From Albula goreensis (Eukaryota; Chordata; Actinopteri; Albuliformes; Albulidae), in the NCBI GenBank assembly GCA_022829145.1, contig CM040750.1:37124886-37188885 (forward strand): DNA of 64,000 bases. Reading direction: 5' to 3'. Position 1 is the first letter of the stretch; every line of letters begins with the position of its first letter. Shown one piece after another: positions 11,549 to 23,800 of the stretch. Under the pieces are notes generated by a model. It was not told the origin of the DNA. It saw only the letters and a list, made by a program, of their open reading frames with translations, and did not search any database. A program made the translations under genes and the position numbers.

Positions 11549-11789
11549 AACCCCACAGAAATACATCTTTTTTCATTCTAACAGCTATCCAACCAACACA
11601 CAATACACAAAATGTCCCAAACAAATCAAATGAAATATTTTTACATTCATTTATAGCTTTTATTTCAGTATATTATGGACTGCATCAAATATAATGAACA
11701 CATTTAATGCCCAGAGCCTATTCAGCATGTATCAGAGTTACAGAAATTCAGAACACAGCCTTGTTTAACAGCTAATTGAATGAGGAAGT

Positions 11790-11966
11790 AGCAGAAACAC
11801 ACAGCAGTTCTGTACAGCAGTTTAGCAGAAACACACAGCAGTTCTGTACAGTAGATTAGCAGAAACACACAGCAGTTCTGTACAGCAGTTTAGCAGAGAC
11901 ACACAGCAGTTCTGTACAGTAGATTAGCAGAAACACACAGCAGTTCTGTGTAGTAGATTAGCTTTA
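11790..11966. repeat. 34-bp minisatellite, ~5 copies
   Basis: Units containing AGAAACACACAGCAGTTCTG. It lies in receptor 3' flank. Confidence 0.9.
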
Positions 11967-12252
11967 GAAGAGTCTCCCTTCCATCCTAAAATCCATCAGT
12001 TGTTTTCTCTGCAGATTCTCTCCTCTGTGTATTTCAGTCGCACACTGAGGCCTGAGCAGCTCGCTAAAGTGCTGAGTTTGTGTCACTGGCTGTGCTTCTC
12101 ATGCTCTGAAAACAGGAACACACTCAGTCACACAGTTACACCCAGAAATACTGTTAACCATACAGATATGCTTATTCTTGTACATCAGCACTCACATAAA
12201 CTGCGTTGGTTGGTGACAAACAGTCAACATATAATTTTTATATGCTGGCAAA

Positions 12253-12348
12253 TTAAGACACCTTCACGTTCAGAGTGTCATAGTCAGGTGATGCAGCGGC
12301 CAGGTTGAGACCTGTGTAGGTGTCATCTTGGGGGTCAGGATGAGCACT
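12253..12348 (-). pseudogene. Orphan receptor tail exon
   Basis: A complete duplicate of the last tail exon (96 nt with stop, DDTYTGLNL and SPDYDTLNVK) with its acceptor. It has no upstream receptor exons: immediately beyond it the sequence jumps to the start of duplication unit 2. It is probably unused, although it could serve as an alternative terminal exon. Confidence 0.65.
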
Positions 12349-12597
12349 CTGTAGAAGGAAGTGATGTCACTGAGATCATAAATGTAATTGAATAATTTTT
12401 TAGCAAGTAGTGTATTTATTTGTATTTTAAACAATTCATTTAAATATTTAAACAATTTTATCTTAAATAATTAATGTTGCTGTTTTTGGAGCTGACTTGA
12501 TCTGTCTCCTGCTCAAAATGTTTCTTCACAAGGTGAAACTTATCTGTGAATAACAGCATAGATTCACTTTTACCTGAATAGTTATTTCTATCTGTTA

Positions 12598-12988
12598 TAA
12601 ATGTGCAGTGATATGTTTTAGATCCGTCAGTCTGAGGGTGCTCTCTTGCTCCATATTCCCCGGATACTCCACACAGCCTCTGTACTCACAGGCAGGGGAG
12701 TAGCTAGAAATTCTGGGCCCTGTGCACAGGCAGACTCTGAGGGCCCCTCCACTCTTTATAAAAAAAAATCCCAGACTTTCACGGGCCCCTTCAAACCCCT
12801 TCGAGCCCTGTAACTTAGTACCCTCTTCCCCTGGTGCTATGCCCCAGCTCACTGGTGTCAGACAGATCATGATTACTTTCTAAATACCAGACTGCTTGTT
12901 CTACTGTATTATCAGAGGGATATGAGTAAGTACAGGACGCTTCCATATTATCTCAGAGATATAAGTCAAACTCCACATTCGCTCACAT
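12598..12988 (-). pseudogene. Dead Siglec-type V exon, interrupted by a transposon (copy 2)
   Basis: Near-identical duplicate of the dead V exon at 10,225-10,615, carrying the same insertion at the same base. The insertion is therefore older than the 2.4-kb duplication. Confidence 0.7.
12693..12847. mobile_element. hAT-like miniature inverted-repeat element (copy 2)
   Basis: Same 155-bp element, same flanking 8-bp repeats, carried along by the tandem duplication. Start reads CAGGGGAGTAGC. Confidence 0.65.
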
Positions 12989-13212
12989 AGAATACGTAAG
13001 AAGAAAAGTCTGAGATGAACAGATTTTCCACAGAATTCCACCTTATAACATATGCATACATCACACATCTAATAAGGTGTGTGTGTGTGTGTGTGTATTG
13101 CATGATCATATCATATCTTATCATATAGTATGATGCTTAGCCTGTGACTCCACACTGACTCCAGTACATTCTTAAGCACACTTCACAGCAGCTTTGTGTA
13201 TAACTGTGAACA

Positions 13213-13350
13213 GGCTGGGTGTTTACTGACACATGAGCTGACATCATCATTCTGAGACTGCTGGGTGTTTACTGACACATGAGCTGACATCATCATTCTG
13301 AGACTGCTGGGTGTTTACTGACACATGAGCTGACATCATCATTCTGCGAC
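13213..13350. repeat. 46-bp tandem repeat, 3 copies (duplicate)
   Basis: Same repeat as 10,841-10,979 in duplication unit 2. Confidence 0.9.
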
Positions 13351-13631
13351 TGCTCTCCTTCCTTCTTTTCATGGGCCGAAGTGCAGACAGAAAGTACCCA
13401 AGCAGAACGTACTGCACCACATTGCCAAATGTATCGGGACACAAGTATTTCAGTGCAAAACATGCTGTGATGAATCTTTTCACATGCCATGAAAGAGTGC
13501 TATCCATTATAATAGACGATACATTAATAGACGTATTTACACCCATGACATGGCTGGAATCTCTTAAATGGGAACAATGTAAGTATTTCTTCTGAGGAAT
13601 GCCGTATTTCTCAATCATTCACTCCCTCCCT

Positions 13632-13832
13632 CCCACACACACACATACACAGACACACGCACACACACACATACTCGCACACACGCACACGCACCCACAC
13701 ACACTCGCACACATACACAAACACACACGTACACTTACACAGACACACACACACACACTCTCACAGACACACACTCACACACACACGTGCACGCACACAC
13801 AGACGCACACACACACACACGCACACACAAAA
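13632..13832. repeat. CA-rich microsatellite (duplicate, shorter)
   Basis: Counterpart of the array at 11,262 in duplication unit 2. Confidence 0.95.
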
Positions 13833-14074
13833 AAACCCACAGAAATACATCTTTTTTCATTCTAACAGCTATCCAACCAACACGCAATACACAAAATGTC
13901 CCAAACAAATCAAATGAAATATTTTTACATTCATTTATAGCTTTTATTTCAATATATTATGGACTGCATCAAATATAATGATCAAATTTAATGCCCAGAG
14001 CCTATTCAGCATGTATTCAGCAGAGAACAGCAATTCAGAGAACAGCCTTGTTTAACAGCTAATTGAATGAGGAA

Positions 14075-14486
14075 GTAGCAGAAACACACAGCAGTTCTGT
14101 ACGGCAGTTTAGCAGAAACACTCAGCAGTTCTGTACAGTAGATTAGCAGAAAAACACAGCAGTTTTGTACAGTAGTTTAGCAGAAACACACAGCAGTTCT
14201 GTACAGTAGATTAGCAGAAACACACAGCAGTTCTGTACAGTAGATTAGCAGAAACACACAGCAGTTCTGTACAGTAGTTTAGCAGAGACACACAGCAGTT
14301 CTGTACAGTAGTTTAGCAGAAACACACAGCAGTTCTGTACAGCAGTTTAGCAGAGACACACAGCAGTTCTGTACAGTAGATTAGCAGAGCCACACAGCAG
14401 TTCTGTTCAGTAGATTAGCAGAAACACACAGCAGTTTTGTACAGCAGTTTAGCAGAGACACACAGCAGTTCTGTGTAGTAGATTAT
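14075..14486. repeat. 34-bp minisatellite, ~12 copies
   Basis: Expanded version of the array at 11,790, just downstream of copy B's last exon. Confidence 0.9.
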
Positions 14487-14786
14487 CTTTAGAAGAGTCT
14501 CCCTTCCATCCTAAACTCCATCAGTTGTTTTCTCTGCAGACTCTCTCCTCTGTGTATTTTAGTCACACACTGAGGCCTGAGCAGCTCTCTGAAGTGCAGA
14601 GTGTGTATCACTGGCTGTGCTTCTCATGCTCTGAAAGAGGAAAGACAGGAACACACTCAGTCACACAGTTGCATCCAGAAATACTGTTAACCATACAGAT
14701 ATGCTTATTCTTGTACATCAGCACTCACATTAACTGCGTTGGTTGGTGACAAACAGTCAACATATAATTTTTTATATGCTGGCAAA

Positions 14787-14882
14787 TTAAGACACCCTCA
14801 CGTTCAGAGTGTCATAGTCAGGTGATGCAGTGGCCAGGTTGAGACCTGTGTAGATTTCATCTTGGGGGTCAGGATGAGCACT
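14787..14882 (-). CDS. Copy B exon 12: last tail exon with paired YxxL motifs and stop
   Basis: 96 nt including TAA. Reads DEIYTGLNL, then SPDYDTLNVRVS. It is an evident duplicate of exon 11, so the tail doubles its tyrosine pair. Confidence 0.75.
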   Translation of the reverse strand, partial: SAHPDPQDEIYTGLNLATASPDYDTLNVRVS

Positions 14883-17800
14883 CTGTAGAAGGAAGTGATG
14901 TCACTGAGATATGAAGGGTTGGAAGGAGTCGGCTGGAGGTTTGTTGTTGTGCTTGTCATGTTACTGTCCCCATTATGTTTCAAGCACTCATCACGTTATC
15001 GTCAGGTAGACATCAGTAGTGCTCTTACAAACTGGATTTTTTACTCTTGGTGTAAAACAGTGAATAACACCCCCACCACCTCTCTGCCCCAATATTCAAA
15101 GTAAGTCATTTAAAATAAGATTTAAATGTATTTAAGTCATCTGTTTATATGTGCTTACAGTACACTGCCAGCTCATTCATTACCTCCAGGCAAATCATTA
15201 AAATTAATTAGAAATCTTCAAAACTAAATCTTACCTTCCTATGTGGAAGCCAAACTAATCTGAAGCTGATCTGAGATTGATACAAAGTTAATCACAAGCA
15301 AGCCGATGGCATACGACTTCTCTACCCATGCGCCAGTGTGTCAGAAGAGAGTAATTGACCAATCAGGTAAAACTCACACTCAGTGTGTCATAATCAGGTG
15401 ACACAGTCTTCAGGTTGAGAGCTGTGTAGGTGTCATTGTGGGGGGCAGAACAGGATCTCTGTAAAAGGAAATGATGTCATAGAGAGATGAAGGGAAGGAA
15501 GGACTTAGCTCTATGTTCTCATTGGCCTCTCTTCTTCCCTCCCCACCTGTAGTTCTGTGAAACCTGGGTCATCCCTTACAGATGGGGCTTGTGTGCTATG
15601 ATATTAATGACCATGGCCATCTCTTACAGTGTGCTCCTGTATTTATGACCATGGCCAAACCCCCTACAGTGTGCTCCTATATTCATGACCATGGCCAAAC
15701 CCCCTATAGTGTGCTCCTATATTCATGACCATGGCCAAACCCCCTATAGTGTGCTCCTATATTCATGACCATGGCCAAACCCCCTATAGTGTGCTCCTAT
15801 ATTCATGACCATGGCCAAACCCCCTACAGTGTGCTCCTATATTCATGACCATGGCCAAACCCCCTACAGTGTGCTCCTATATTAATGACCATGGCCAAAC
15901 CCCCTACAGGGTGCTCCTATATTCATGACCATGGCCAAACCCCCTATAGTGTGCTCCTATATTCATGACCATGGCATCTCCTACAGTGTGCTCCTATATT
16001 AATGACCATGGCCAAACCCCCTACAGTGTGCTCCTATATTCATGACCATGGCCAAACCCCCTACAGTGTGCTCCTGTATTTATGACCATGGCATCTCCTA
16101 CAGTGTGCTCCATATCATACCATAGGAGATACCATGGCATCTCCTACAGTGTGCTCCTATATTCATGACCATGGCCAAACCCCCTACAGTGTGCTCCTAT
16201 ATTCATGACCATGGCCAAATCCCCTACAGTGTGCTCCTATATTAATGACCATGGCCAAACCCCCTACAGTGTGCTCCTATATTCATGACCATGGCATCTC
16301 CTACAGTGTGCTCCTATATTCATGACCATGGCCAAACCCCCTACAGTGTGCTCCTATATTCATGACCATGGCCAAACCCCCTACAGTGTGCTCCTTTATT
16401 CATGACCATGGCATCTCCTACAGTGTGCTCCTGTATTAATGACCATGGCCATCTCTTACAGTGTGCTCCTATATTCATGGCCATGGCCAAACCCCCTATA
16501 GTGTGCTCCTATATTCATGACCATGGCCAAACCCCCTACAGTGTGCTCCTATATTAATGACCATGGCCAAACCCCCTACAGGGTGCTCCTATATTCATGA
16601 CCATGGCCAAACCCCCTATAGTGTGCTCCTATATTCATGACCATGGCATCTCCTACAGTGTGCTCCTATATTAATGACCATGGCCAAACCCCCTACAGTG
16701 TGCTCCTATATTCATGACCATGGCCAAACCCCCTACAGTGTGCTCCTGTATTTATGACCATGGCATCTCCTACAGTGTGCTCCATATCATACCATAGGAG
16801 ATACCATGGCATCTCCTACAGTGTGCTCCTATATTCATGACCATGGCCAAACCCCCTACAGTGTGCTCCTATATTCATGACCATGGCCAAATCCCCTACA
16901 GTGTGCTCCTATATTAATGACCATGGCCAAACCCCCTACAGTGTGCTCCTATATTCATGACCATGGCATCTCCTACAGTGTGCTCCTATATTCATGACCA
17001 TGGCCAAACCCCCTACAGTGTGCTCCTATATTCATGACCATGGCCAAACCCCCTACAGTGTGCTCCTTTATTCATGACCATGGCATCTCCTACAGTGTGC
17101 TCCTGTATTAATGACCATGGCCATCTCTTACAGTGTGCTCCTATATTCATGGCCATGGCCAAACCCCCTATAGTGTGCTCCTATATTCATGACCATGGCC
17201 AAACCCCCTACAGTGTGCTCCTATTTTAATGGCCATGGCCAAACCCCCTACAGTGTGCTCCTATATTCATGGCCATGGCCAAACCCCCTACAGTGTGCTC
17301 CTATATTCATGACCATGGCCAAACCCCCTACAGTGTGCTCCTATATTCATGGCCATGGCCAAACCCCCTACAGTGTGCTCCTGTATTTATGACCATGGCC
17401 AAACCCCCTACAGTGTGCTCCTATATTCATGACCATGGCCAAACCCCCTACAGTGTGCTCCTATATTCATGACCATGGCATCTCCTACAGTGTGCTCCTA
17501 TATTCATGACCATGGCCAAACCCCTACAGTGTGCTCCTATATTCATGACCATGGCCAAACCCCCTACAGTGTGCTCCTATATTAATGACCATGGCCAAAC
17601 CCCCTACAGTGTGCTCCTATATTCATGACCATGGCATCTCCTACAGTGTGCTCCTATATTCATGACCATGGCCAAACCCCCTACAGTGTGCTCCTATATT
17701 CATGACCATGGCCAAATCCCTACAGTGTGCTCCTATATTCATGACCATGGCATCTCCTACAGTGTGCTCCTATATTCATGACCATGGCATCTCCTACAGT

Positions 17801-20800
17801 GTGCTCCTATATTAATGACCATGGCCAAACCCCCTACAGTGTGCTCCTATATTCATGGCCATGGCCAAACCCCCTACAGTGTGCTCCTATATTCGTACAC
17901 ACAGCAGTTTTGTACATGGCCGTTGGTGGTGGCATCATGCTGCCATGACGACTCATTTGCAAATGAACTCCTATATGGCTGTTACAGGGAGACAGGACAT
18001 TTTTGAACAACTGTCTGCTTATGTTCTTTGTTACAATGATTAAGTGGTCCTCTCTGCTTTTCCCATAAAACACAGCAGATTAAAAGGGAATTCCAGCATG
18101 GGACGTCTGTAATTAGGTCACGATACGCAGAAGAACTTCTCAAATATGTGTTAAATGTGTGGCCCACGCCTCAAAATGGACCCCTAAAGAAATGGACAGT
18201 TCAAACATTCACATTTGAAGGGGACTGAACTATATTCAGAGTGAGTTCTATCAGACATATAAAAAGCATGTTCAAAGGAAATAAGAACATCAATCTACTG
18301 AACATGTAAGAGTATTATTGTGGGTCTAACACCGTGAGACTCACCTGTGTGTCTGCTCCTCCCGCTCTCTCTCCTGGTGTTCCTCTCTTCTTCCTGAAGA
18401 GAGGGAGAGTGAGAATAACAGGCACATTCAGGAGGTGTGCATCAGCAGTTTCAGGTGATATTTCACTCTAACATTCACACACAGCGCTCTGATGGTGAAC
18501 AGCTCTTACCTCTTACACACACACACAGTCGTAGCTATGAGCACAAGAGCCACAAAGACTGTGATCCCAACAGCAGCACATATAACCAGCATCTGATTTC
18601 TGAAGAGAGGACCTGAAAGGTGTATGTGTATCAGTTAGCCAACATCAGCCATGTCACAATACATCCAGTATATATCCAGCATATCCTGTATATAAATGAA
18701 CTTACTGTCTTTCATGATTAATTTAGTTGTAGCATTGTGTGTTCCATGTGTGTTCTCTGTCTCACAGTAGTACAGTCCACTGTTCCAGGATCTGAAGTTA
18801 GAAAAGTTCAAACTCTGTCCTGATCCTGTCAGCCAGACTCCACTTTCATTCTTCTTAAACCAGGTGTAGTTCTGCACTGGTGGGTTGCAGGTCAGAGTCA
18901 CTGAACTGCCCTCCTCTATTTCACCAGAGGGACTGACTGACAGTGAGGGGCTCTTGGGGGGATCTGGAAGACAGCATGAAGTTTTCTGCCACTGAGCAAA
19001 ACTACCACTCAAACACATCTTAGTGGTTTAATGATGAAGGGCTAATACAGTACACAAGCAAATAAGATGGTATATGTGCGCTAATGTAATGTAAGGGTGT
19101 GGCTGTATATGAATACATGAAACTGTTTATGACAAATCTTTTAATGGGCATTTCATTTTCATGTATAAAAAAAGAAACAACTTTTAAAAGCCAATTTGAA
19201 TGATATTGATTAAATGATATTATATTTAGCTGATATATAGCTGAATATCAAAAATCAGAAAAAAACTGGTTATTTGAATGAGGAATAAATCTGGAGGAAA
19301 TATCCTAATTATTCTCAGTTAATTTCAAAATATTTTAAGGTAAGCAACCAAGACAATATCATGCTTTTCATAAATTATTTTGTTAAATCACAGGTAAAAC
19401 TGGAAGGAGAGAGGAGGAGAGACCCCTTGACAATAAGCTGCTATTTGTGAAAATGAACAAGCTGGATATCAAAAGCTATTTCACCTAAAGATGGGCTAAA
19501 ACAATGTACTCACAGTGAACATCTACAAAACTTCTTTTTATCTTTGATGTCACAAATGCAAAAAGGCAAGAATTAATCCAACACTATCATGAATAAATAA
19601 ATAAATAAATAAATAAGAATAAAATGCACTCACAGTGAACATCTACAGTGACAGCAGTAGAGCTCAGAGCTCCATGCTGGTTCTGTGCCTCACAGTAGTA
19701 CTGCCCACTGTCCTCAGAGCTGATGTTAGTGAAGGTGTAACTCTCTCCTGTTCCTCTCTCTGAGCTTCCAGATCCAGTCTTCTTAAACCAGGTGTATCTC
19801 TGCACTGGTGGGTTGGCATCACTGCTGCAGGTCAGAGTCACTGAACTGCCTTCCTGTATAATAGAGGTACCCACTGATGCAGAGGTGTTCTTGGGAGAAT
19901 CTGGAAGACAGCATGATGTTTTCTGCCACTGAGCAAAACTACCACTCAAACACATCTTAGTGGTTTAATAATGAAGGGCTAATACAGTACACAAGCAAAT
20001 AAGATGGTATATGTGCGCTAATGTAATGTAAGTGTGTGGCTGTATATGAATACATGAAACTGTTTATGACAAATCTTTTAATGGGCATTTCATTTTCATG
20101 TATAAAAAAAAGAAAAAACTTTTAAAAGCCCATTTGAATGATATTGATTAAATGATATTATATTTAGCTGATATATAGCTGAATATCAAAAATCAGAAAA
20201 AACTGGTTATTTGAATGAGGAATAAATCTGGAGGAAATATCCTAATTATTCTCAGTTAATTTCAAAATATTTTAAGGTAAGCAACCAAGACAATATCATG
20301 CTTTTCATAAATTATTTTGTTAAATCACAGGTAAAACTGGAAGGAGAGAGGAGGAGAGACCCCTTGACAATAAGCTGCTATTTGTGAAAATGAACAAACT
20401 GGATATCAAAAGCTATTTCACCTAAAGATGGGCTAAAACAATGTACTCACAGTGAACATCTACAAAACTTCTTTTTATCTTTGATGTCACAAATGCAAAA
20501 AGGCAAGAATTAATCCAACACTATCATGAATAAATAAATAAATAAATAAATAAGAATAAAATGCACTCACAGTGAACATCTACAGTGACAGCAGTAGAGC
20601 TCAGAGCTCCATGCTGGTTCTGTGCCTCACAGTAGTACTGCCCACTGTCCTCAGAGCTGATGTTAGTGATGGTGCGACTCTCTCCTGTTCCTCTCTCTGA
20701 GCTTCCAGATCCAGTCTTCTTAAACCAGGTGTATCTCTGCACTGGTGGGTTGGCATCACTGCTGCAGGTCAGAGTCACTGAACTGCCCTCCTCTATTTCA

Positions 20801-23800
20801 CCAGAGGGACTGACTGATCCCTTGACATGCTTTGGAGGATCTGAAAGAGAAGGTGAAGGTAACGTCTGTACGCAAACGCAACACACTCATCTCAGTCCAA
20901 ATGGAATGTTGTCAGTGTTCAGAAAATTTCAGTTACATGGTTACATAATTCAGGCATTTTTCTCAGTCTGATAAATGCACTACACACACACTGACCATTG
21001 TGTGATTTCACACTGTAATTACAGCTTCACCAGATTTCACCTCAACTAACACATCATTCTTAGTTCCCTAAAGAGTTAATAGTCTGAAGCTGCCCTTAAA
21101 GTCACAGGTAATATCCCATTAGACTGAAACTGGTACACTCAAATACACTCACACTGCACATCAAGACGTTTAGGGGGTGATGTTCCTGTTCCTATCCCGT
21201 TCCATGTCTGACAGTAGTACTCTCCAGAATCTGATATCTTGATTTTGTTGATGCTGTAATTTTGCCTTGATGCTATCCATAAGGGTTGAGCTCCAGTCTT
21301 CTTAAACCAGGTGTATCTCTGCACTGGTGGGTTGGCATCACTGCTGCAGGTCAGAGTCACTGAACTGTCCTCCTCTATTTCACCGGAGGGACTGACTGTT
21401 ACTGAGGTGTGTTTAGGAGCATCTGAAAGATAGAATGACAGATAGAGCAGCTAAACATAATTATACAGCACACCTAAACATGTTCTGCAGTATGTGAATC
21501 TCCTCCAAACACACAGCAGTGCTTTGCTTAGACATTGAATGAATAGGAACTGACTGATACTGAGGTGTGCTTGGGCGAATCTGCAAAGGGGAGTGAAAGG
21601 CAATGCTTTAAAATATTTATAATTATTATTATTTTTGTTGTTGTTGTTGTTGTTATTATCTAGGAGATATCTGTCAGCTATTTTGTATCAGAACCCCCAT
21701 CACTCAGGGTGGGGAGGGACAGTACATTAATCTGGGGCATAATTATACGTTCACTGAACTGAGTTATGGGCCATAACAGTTCTTCACTGAACAGCATTTT
21801 TACATTTGCAGCACAGGAAGCACTGAAGTAAACCATCCTTAACTGCTGTTATCAAAAAAATTAAATATTCATGTGTTCTAAGTGATGTGCTGCACTCACT
21901 GCAGTGAAAATGCTGAATTACTTCCTGTAGGAAACCTCCAGTGTTAAAAGAAAAGCTAAATACACAGGCCAGAGCTCACACTCACATTGTACACTGAGAG
22001 TAACTGCAGGTGAAGGGAGAATCCCATATCCTTGTATAGCACAGGAGTATCTGCCTGCATCTCCACTGCTGGCTGTGATCTGGTGCTGCTGGCTGGTAAA
22101 GGACAGACGCTGGTTGTTCTTGTACCAGATGAAGGCTGGAGTTTTACTCAGAGTGCAGGTGGTTCTACAGGTGAGTGTCACACTCTGTCCCTCTGTCACT
22201 GTGTCAGGATCCACACTCACCTGCAGATCTGCACAGGAGAAATAAAACGGTACATCCTTAAAGAGTCCCTTCCACACTCCTTGGTCTATGTTTGTGTATT
22301 ACTGTGGGGGTAATAATTACATTAGAGTTACCTGTAACTGTGAGTGAGACACCGGGCTGACCAGTATAACTTCCCCTCTCATCATTAGTCAGGAACCTGA
22401 AGCGGTATGTTGCTGAATCACTTTCTTTCAGACCTGTTATTCTAAGACCACAGTCACTGTAATAATCCCCTCTGTACTCCACACGCCCTCTGTACTGTGG
22501 GCTCTGAGACAGGTCTTTAGGCTCCCCTTCATTATTTAAATTAAAAATAAACCACACTGTATTTTTGATGATATGACTCTTTGGATAAGAGTAAGTGCAG
22601 AGCATGTCCACTGTAGATCCCTTTAAGGCGCAGATTCTCTCAGGGGTGCAAGTCACACTCCAGCCATTCTGACCCACAACACCTGAGAAACAAACACACT
22701 GTTCAGAAATGTTCTTGCATAAGAGTTTTCTGCCACCATTTCACACATATTCTTTGGTATAATTTCACAGAAAGTCAAATGGACATATCTACCATTTCCT
22801 CTGCTCGTAGATCATGCTCATAAATGTATCTTATTCACAGCTCTGCCCATTTCACACGGCCAGAGATATTTCCATTTACTCAGAGCATCTCTGCTGCACA
22901 GCAGAGTGTGAAGAGAAAATTCAGATCATGAACTCATTCTGCTCTTCCTCTTCAGATGTTTGATGAAAAACAAACACAACATAAAACATAATCCACCGCT
23001 TTCAGCCATTGCCAGCAAACATTACAGTGTGATTTTTGTGGACAGGATCTGCAATCCTATTGCACAGGACATGTCTTTAATTGTCTACATTTAGCCACAT
23101 AACACATAGAGTTATTGTTTAGATGACAACAGTAACATGATAGGTTGAATATACAGACAGACAGGCTCAGACACCCATGTTATAAGTCACACATTTGATC
23201 AAACAATCCATTCACTGTGAGAAAATAAATGATTAAATATTATTATCATTTTCTTGCACACCTTGCATTTATTTCTTAAATGATTGAATACGTAATAAAG
23301 CATTGATCATTTTTAACCATAAAAAGGTGAATATGGAAGTATTTAGTGCTGAAAGACCCTGTAACACATTCACAGCTGACAAAGACAAACAGCGCTGAAA
23401 TAATGAAAGTCTTTACCTGACACACAGAGGAACGCCAAAATGACTCCTGATGTTTTACAGACCATGGCTGTTCCTGAATGTTAAACATATCTTGTGTTAA
23501 TTTTTTTTAAACAATAGTGAATGATAAATACCAACTGTAGCAAAACAATGTGCAGCATATTTGCCATAACTTGGAAACACATTAAATTGTATTAACCAGT
23601 TATAGATAAGAATATAACTTTTTCTTTTTTTATAACTTTTTTTTTAAATACTTCAAAAGAATCTGTTTTTATTACAAATATTGAAACTATCTCTTGTGCT
23701 GACTCCTTATTTACCACTGAATAAACTGATAACAGTAACGTTGGGAGTGGATGTAAGCTCAGGAATGTTGATTCTTCTTCAGTACTTTGAAAATATTTCA

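Larger units (their letters stand above)
10004..12376. repeat. Tandem duplication unit 1 (2,373 bp)
   Basis: The sequence starting CATAAATGTAATTGAATAA at 10,004 restarts at 12,377. The unit contains a dead V exon with a miniature transposon, a 46-bp minisatellite, a CA-rich microsatellite, a 34-bp minisatellite, receptor 3' flank and a receptor tail exon. Confidence 0.9.
12377..14910. repeat. Tandem duplication unit 2 (2,534 bp)
   Basis: Second copy of the 10,004-12,376 unit, ending in copy B's real last exon. The 34-bp minisatellite is longer here (about 12 units versus 5), which explains most of the length difference. Confidence 0.9.

Noticed and set aside
11233-11694. His-Thr-rich and Cys-Val-rich open frames
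   Set aside because: Translations of a CA/GT microsatellite.
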